Shown: piece by piece, positions 58,883 to 64,000 of the stretch
How the letters are laid out: the number at the start of each line of letters is the position of its first letter
Numbering within the stretch: position 1 is the stretch's first letter
Source of the DNA: Rhipicephalus microplus
Lineage: Eukaryota; Arthropoda; Arachnida; Ixodida; Ixodidae
Direction of reading: 5' to 3'
Assembly (NCBI RefSeq): GCF_043290135.1
Contig: NC_134701.1
Span: forward strand, 98,944,202-99,008,201
Length of the DNA stretch: 64,000 nt
The notes under the pieces: generated by a model
What the model saw: the letters and a program-made list of their open reading frames with translations, nothing else
Database searches by the model: none
Told to the model about the DNA's origin: nothing
Made by a program: the position numbers and the translations under genes

Positions 58883-61800
58883 GACGATTCCATGACATTC
58901 TCGAGTAGATCCGAAAACCACACACCCTGAAGGCAAGTGAGGGGCAGATATCGTGCAATGCCTACTTAACACAGGCAGTTCAGAACCATGCTAGGTGCAG
59001 ATATCTGCAGATGTTACGAGACGCCATCGACTGAAAAAAAAGAGAAAGAAAAGGGCGTTCACTTTTCATTCATTCACCTTTCAATTTCATTGGGTGAATT
59101 TGTAACGAATCATGCAAGTATTCGCGATTACAGCAATAGATCGACGGAAGGCCGATTGCAGGTCACCGCCCTTTACCAATGAGCGGTGTCCTGCACTCAC
59201 AAACTAAATGTTTGTTATTACTATTACCATATACCTAATAATATTTTTAATAAAATATAACTTTTGTGTGCAATATATCGAGTAATAGCAGTAATACATT
59301 ACGTCATCATGTTGTCTAACGGAACATAGTTTCTCTTCCTCTATAGAAAAAAAGGACTTTACAGCCCATTTCGCTGCGCCTTATTCCAGAATAACTTTAT
59401 ATTCACTGCAGAATTAACGAAAGGAGGGCAAATTTGTACGTAACCTTAAACAAAAAAAAAACGCGAATCTGGGACAAAAGCAGGTGACACGACGGCAGCG
59501 CCGGCCTATGTGTCCCCTTCATTCGTCCCATAATTGCGGTGTTTTTTTTTTCATGTATATAGTTAGTTTCACTGCTTGTTTGCCTATTTTCCCGCCACCA
59601 CTTCTTCAGTCGTCTTTTTATTATTTCGATCACCAAATTGTTCACCAGTTACCTTCCCAATATGGTTGCTATCACTCAAGGTTTTATGAAGGCATTAGCC
59701 TTCTTAAAACCTTGAGCATGCGTGCACTCTCGACTTTGCATTCAAATAATTCGTGCTCAGACAATTTGTCAGTTTTGTCGTGCACTTGTATTTCTATTTT
59801 TAAATAATTTGAAGTTATAACTGTTTGTTTTAAGGACACTTTACAGTGTTTCAAAATCTGAAGTGTTCACATTTGAACTTTCAGGGCGTAAAAAAAATGT
59901 CCTTATCATCTACACCACCGTTACATACATTGTTTTATTCGTTTTTACGCTTACGGTATTTTTGCTCAGACTGCGTTTTTTTTTTCATCACTGCTGTCCA
60001 ATACTTTCTCTAGCCCTCTATTGCATTTCGCTTTATGCTCTATCTTACCATGTGACTCATGCTGTCAGTTGTATACAGTGTTGTGAGTCACATAGTCATT
60101 CCTCTTTTGGTTTTGACTCAACCCTTGCAATCGTGTTTCATATTATCTATTATATCCTCGCAGCTGATCTTGAAACCACCGAAGTCGCTACCAACTTCAC
60201 TGCCACAAGACGCCTGCATGTCGTACGGTGATGTATATCGTGTACTGAACTATCATTACTCTTTGAGTATTTTTACGCCTATAGTGAAACGAGGGGTGTA
60301 AAACAAAGTTGTGTGGGATAAAGTAGGATAATTTCAGGCATGATGAAGGACACTTTTTCACGTTGTTTGGTAGCACCATACTTGGCCCCTTTTGAATACC
60401 CTCATTATTTTATTGCTCTACTGTTGTTATACGTTCAATAAACTTTATTTTGTATATAAATTACTAATGTTCCACTACTCAATACAAAAACAATTCACAG
60501 TTCTCATTCCTTATATGTGCCCCTTTAAGCGCGATTCTGGTAGGGTTTCTTGTACCGTAATAAATTGTAATTCTGTGATCTTTTCATAAAATATTATTAA
60601 TTGACATTGACTACTGCCTCTCTTTCAAATCATGAACACCTCGATTCAAGGTATTCCAAAAGTTTCGTGATCTGAATAGCAACACAGAACTTTAAATTGC
60701 CAAGCGAAGCACTATCGCAAACAGATACGGGAAAAAGTACATTGACAGCTGTACCAAACAAACGCAGAAAGTGAAGCCGCTACTAATATTGCCACCTTGC
60801 CCAGTGTTTTTACAATGCATTATAAATGGTCGACAGGAACTGAATGTACTGTTACACATTTAAATTGGCGTAATTAGCTTTATGATGAGCAGAAAGGGTG
60901 CTATGCCCGAACAGACATGTTAGCTTGTTCACGAAACTTCTCATAGTGGATAGTATACGGCACAAATGGCCAATGCGCGAACTATAAGACATTTCAGCGC
61001 ACATTGCGTGGAAAGACAGGTGGCCACATCGACTGGCGCTGTAGGAGCAGCATGTGGATATGGATATTCGAAAAGATTTGACATAATAAGGAACCAGAAT
61101 ACTTGAGGAATTCATAATGAAGAATAGCAAAAACAAATGTGCGTGCACATCATGAGTCTTACTAACAGAGAGTTTCGTTTCTCCGATGGCCTCATTTTCT
61201 TATAGTGTCATTTTTTAGGCTCTGAAAGGCCTGTTCGTTTACTGCATGAACATTTGAAGTGTCAGGAAGCAATCACAATTGTATGTGTTGAGAAGATGGG
61301 CGAGCAAGAATATTACTAATTTTTACTGAGACAAAGACGTCTAGGGGCGCTATTTTATCTGTACTGTGCCTTGACTTCCAGCAATAACAATAAAGGTACA
61401 GTTAGTAATTTTTGCTTTTTTTTAACATGTCCTTGTTTTACATCAAGTTGTGTTGATATTTTCGCACTGTACACTGCTTACAAGTTCAAAATGTATCAAA
61501 GAGACATCATAAAAGCAATCAATAGCGACAAATAAATCCCAACTCCCAAATAAAGCCTACGGGTGTGGCCCTCCTTGAAAACTTCGCGTGTGACTCTTCG
61601 CAAAGTATTTTATTTGAGTAGTTTTCTGTGTGTGAAAACCTGACTCTGACCACCTAGAATGTACTGCGTTTGAGCTATTCGCTTTTTGTAGCTGAAAAAT
61701 TTAATTCTTGCGAGTATATCATTTTACATATGCACATTATAGAAAAATAAATGCCACACATCATCAAAACTGCGATGATGCATATCCAAGCAGCTTTTTA

Positions 61801-62235
61801 TTTTTGGTCATTCATTTTTATTCAAAAGTACAATTGCTCTAAATTACATTCCCACTTGCTCGTAAGCAATCAAGCCCACAGAAAAGAAACTGCCACTTTC
61901 ATTCAAAGGAAACAAAGAATAAAAAATTGACTGCCCACCATAGCTGCAGGGCGTGCACGAAGATGATTGCATGCGCTCACCCTCAGCGCTGAGCACGCTC
62001 AAGGGCCCCGAGGGCATTTATGCGCTCTCGTGCAAGTCCTGATTACCCCCGCATTTTGCGTTCACTTAGTGTCTTTGACAACGTTGATTTCTTGCGGATG
62101 CTCCGAAGAGCTTACCTCCGATTGCTCATTACAAGTATTCAAGTAAACTTCCTCTTTTAACATCGTAAGAATTTTTCTGCTGATTCCTCCTGTTTCACTG
62201 TTGCTAGCTTATTATTCGAAAATAATAGATATTTT
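58883..62235. other. Long stretch without recognised genes or repeats
   Basis: About 3.3 kb, AT-leaning. Frames reach 122 codons (59863-60231), hydrophobic and without a domain. No RNA gene seen. Confidence 0.35.
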
Positions 62236-62522
62236 TTATTTATTTGATACTGTCAACCCCGTGCTTGGGGTTATTACAGGGGGTTTCACAAAGTACGTTC
62301 GCACAAAAAAGGAAAATTCAAAAGCACATATAAATACGAGACGAATAACCAACAATAAAAAATAAGAAACAAACAACAGTGACTACACACATAAAAATTA
62401 ACGAATAAATGCTGACAACAGAATTTAGCACGCATCACTACAAAGAAAACCGTCCAATGTATTTTCAATATTCACTGCTGTTGTGTGTTGCACAACCACA
62501 TTGGGTAAACTATTCCACATGT

Positions 62523-62745
62523 CTATTGTGTCTGGAAAAAAGGAGTGGCAGAAAGCATTCGTGCGTGGGTAAGAAGGTTGAATCGCTCTACCGTTATTAG
62601 GACGACCAAATCGTTTTTAGGGGGCTGAATATATAAATCCTTATTTATCTTTGTTTGCCTGCTTATAATCTTAAAAAGAAATTGGAGGCGATGTTTTCGC
62701 CTGCAATATTCCAAAGACTCAAGCTCATAGGACTTTAACAAAGCA
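62523..62745 (-). pseudogene. LINE #2 C-terminal domain
   Basis: The 72-codon frame with R-R-K-H-R-L-Q-F-L-F-K-I-I is the conserved region after the RT thumb in CR1/L2-like LINEs. The continuation in another frame (about 62530-62480) gives D-M-W-N-S-L-P-N, the usual last block. One frameshift separates them. Confidence 0.75.
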
Positions 62746-62962
62746 GTTCAACAAAGCTCACAGGACTCAATGACTTCAACAAAGGTCACAGGACTTTTAC
62801 CAAAGTATTTAAAGGGTGACTTCCGATGTGATACATGAATGACAATTCCCGCCCACTAGAGTGAATATGCGTATATGTCATCTTGCTATAGTTTATTTCC
62901 ACGTCCCATATTATACACTACTGATCTAATGCCTGTAAGCACCTGTTCTGATTAATTTGGTC

Positions 62963-63157
62963 GCAGGTCGCGGGATCGAATCCCGGCTGTGGCGGCTGCA
63001 TTCCCGATGGTGGCGAAAATGTTGTAGGTTCGTGTACTCAGATTTAGGTGCACGTTAGAGAACCCTAGGTGGTCAAAATTTCCGGAGTCCTCCACTACGG
63101 CGTCTCTCATAATGAAATGGTGGTTTCGGAACGTTAAACCCCCCCCCAAATCAGACA
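62963..63157 (+). mobile_element. 5'-truncated Ruka-like SINE inside LINE #2
   Basis: Starts just before the B-box-like gggatcgaatccc and runs to a C-rich 3' end (ttaaacccccccccaaatc). Perfect 13-bp duplications gattaatttggtc at 62950-62962 and 63158-63170. Truncated at insertion. It is on the opposite strand to the LINE. Confidence 0.93.
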
Positions 63158-64000
63158 GATTAATTTGGTCACCTTCGCAAGTAACTCGGAAATAAATCTA
63201 GCAGTCATCTGCAAAAAGTTTCATTTTAATGGGAGCCTCAACTATTGAACACAGATCATTAACAAATATCTGAAAAAGAATTGGTCTTAAAACAGATCTT
63301 TGAGGAACGACCGAGTACACGGCCAAAGGTCTTGAAGTGTAATTTTCAATTTTTACAGCCCGTTGACGTGCGGATAAATATGCTTCCATCCATTTTAATA
63401 CTTGTTCGCTTATTCCTGATCTTTAAAGCTAGAAAAGTTATTTACGATGAGAGACATTATCAAAGGCTTTCCTAAAATCGACACAAATTACATCAGTCTT
63501 CAGAAGGGCATCGCTGCTTTTACTGAAATCATGGAGCGTTTCAGCTAGTTGTGTCACAGTAGAATGACCATGCCAAAACCCATCCTGGCTTGCGCAAAGT
63601 AACTGCTTAGAATTAATAAAACGAAGATTATGTTTTCTAATACATGTTCCAGAGCTTTACAGCAAACCGACGTCAAGGACACGGGCCGGTAATTGTTTAC
63701 TAACGAGCGGTTACCGTTTTTAAAAATCGGATTTACCACTGCATTTCGCCAGTCTTGTGGAAGTGATCGCGTCTCAATCAATTTCACAAATATTATATCT
63801 AAATAAAACGAGAAATTCAGCGTATCTCTTAAGAAACTCTGTTACTAGGTTATCCGGACCAATTTCTTTCTTTGCGTCTAGCTCAAGCAGTAACTGAAAA
63901 ACACCTTCGCGGTTGATGATAACAGGTTCCATTGAGGTTGTTGCACTGTTACTGTAGGAAGGCCCAGTCTTATCGCCCTGGTATATTGCGAAAACGGACT
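63158..64000 (-). pseudogene. LINE #2 reverse transcriptase, partial
   Basis: Frame 63787-63554 has L-P-Q-D-W-R-N-A-V-V-N-P-I-F-K-N-G, then N-N-Y-R-P-V-S-L-T-S, RT blocks 1-2. Frame 63389-63198 has Q-R-S-V-L-R-P-I-L-F and the catalytic F-A-D-D-C (63201-63215), intact. The frames are separated by a shift around 63470-63540. Beyond the FADD block the reading continues G-D-Q-I-N, where the SINE target duplication lies, and resumes after the SINE at about 62950 (N-R-C-L-Q-A-L-D-Q). Confidence 0.88.

Larger units (their letters stand above)
62236..64000 (-). mobile_element. Second CR1/L2-like LINE, 3' half, runs off window
   Basis: The 3' end on the minus strand is aaataaataaaaaata at about 62236, preceded by a cacggggttgacag 3' UTR. 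The coding part continues beyond position 64000, so the 5' half is outside the window. A SINE interrupts the RT at 62963-63157. The segment 62724-62815 contains three short near-repeats of gtcct.tga.ctttgtt, where the region between RT and C-terminus appears shortened. Confidence 0.85.

Overview
The window looks like intergenic nuclear DNA of a hard tick (Ixodidae, probably metastriate). I see no convincing host gene. The tick assignment rests on repeats. At least eleven copies of one tRNA-headed SINE match the Ruka-type family I know from ixodid ticks. There is also a second tRNA-derived SINE, several LINE 3' ends and a foldback repeat that I associate with tick genomes. All family names come from memory and by-eye reading; no database search was possible. 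Everything recognisable is a transposable element, a tandem repeat or a microsatellite, and every protein-coding element is broken.

Layout. 0-12 kb: a dispersed repeat joined to a TIR-like element with a minisatellite core, a foldback element (1446-1908), a long (TA)n array, a 92-bp tandem repeat, the 3' end of an R1/I-like LINE ending in (CAGA)n, a 125-bp hairpin, a CR1/L2-like LINE 3' end, two SINEs with clear target-site duplications, and a second minisatellite-cored element. 12-29 kb: mostly featureless AT-leaning DNA with a 143-bp tandem duplication, a second SINE family running into (AT)n, and three Ruka-like copies. 29-39 kb: a LINE C-terminal fragment, then a decayed Ty3/gypsy LTR retrotransposon on the minus strand (about 32.6-38.5 kb). 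Its RNase H region is split by a LINE fragment carrying an internal inversion, and its protease and integrase active sites are mutated. 39-49 kb: a second copy of the dispersed repeat, itself split by a SINE; a cluster of GGACTAA/TTAGTCC sites; a 231-bp tandem repeat under an open frame; a GC-rich block; and four minus-strand SINEs in 2 kb. 49.4-56.4 kb: a Penelope-like element with RT and GIY-YIG nuclease, an RTE-like LINE tail, and a near full-length CR1/L2-like LINE. 57.6-64 kb: a TATC microsatellite, a third minisatellite-cored element, a long blank stretch, and the 3' half of another CR1/L2-like LINE interrupted by a SINE.

The elements interact mainly by nesting. SINEs with target duplications sit inside LINE, gypsy-era and dispersed-repeat sequence, which gives a relative order of insertion. 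Several microsatellites begin exactly at retroposon 3' ends. The most notable single signal is a 2A-like D-I-E-A-N-P-G-P motif near the start of ORF1 of the 52-56 kb LINE, just downstream of a repeated, largely open 5' region.
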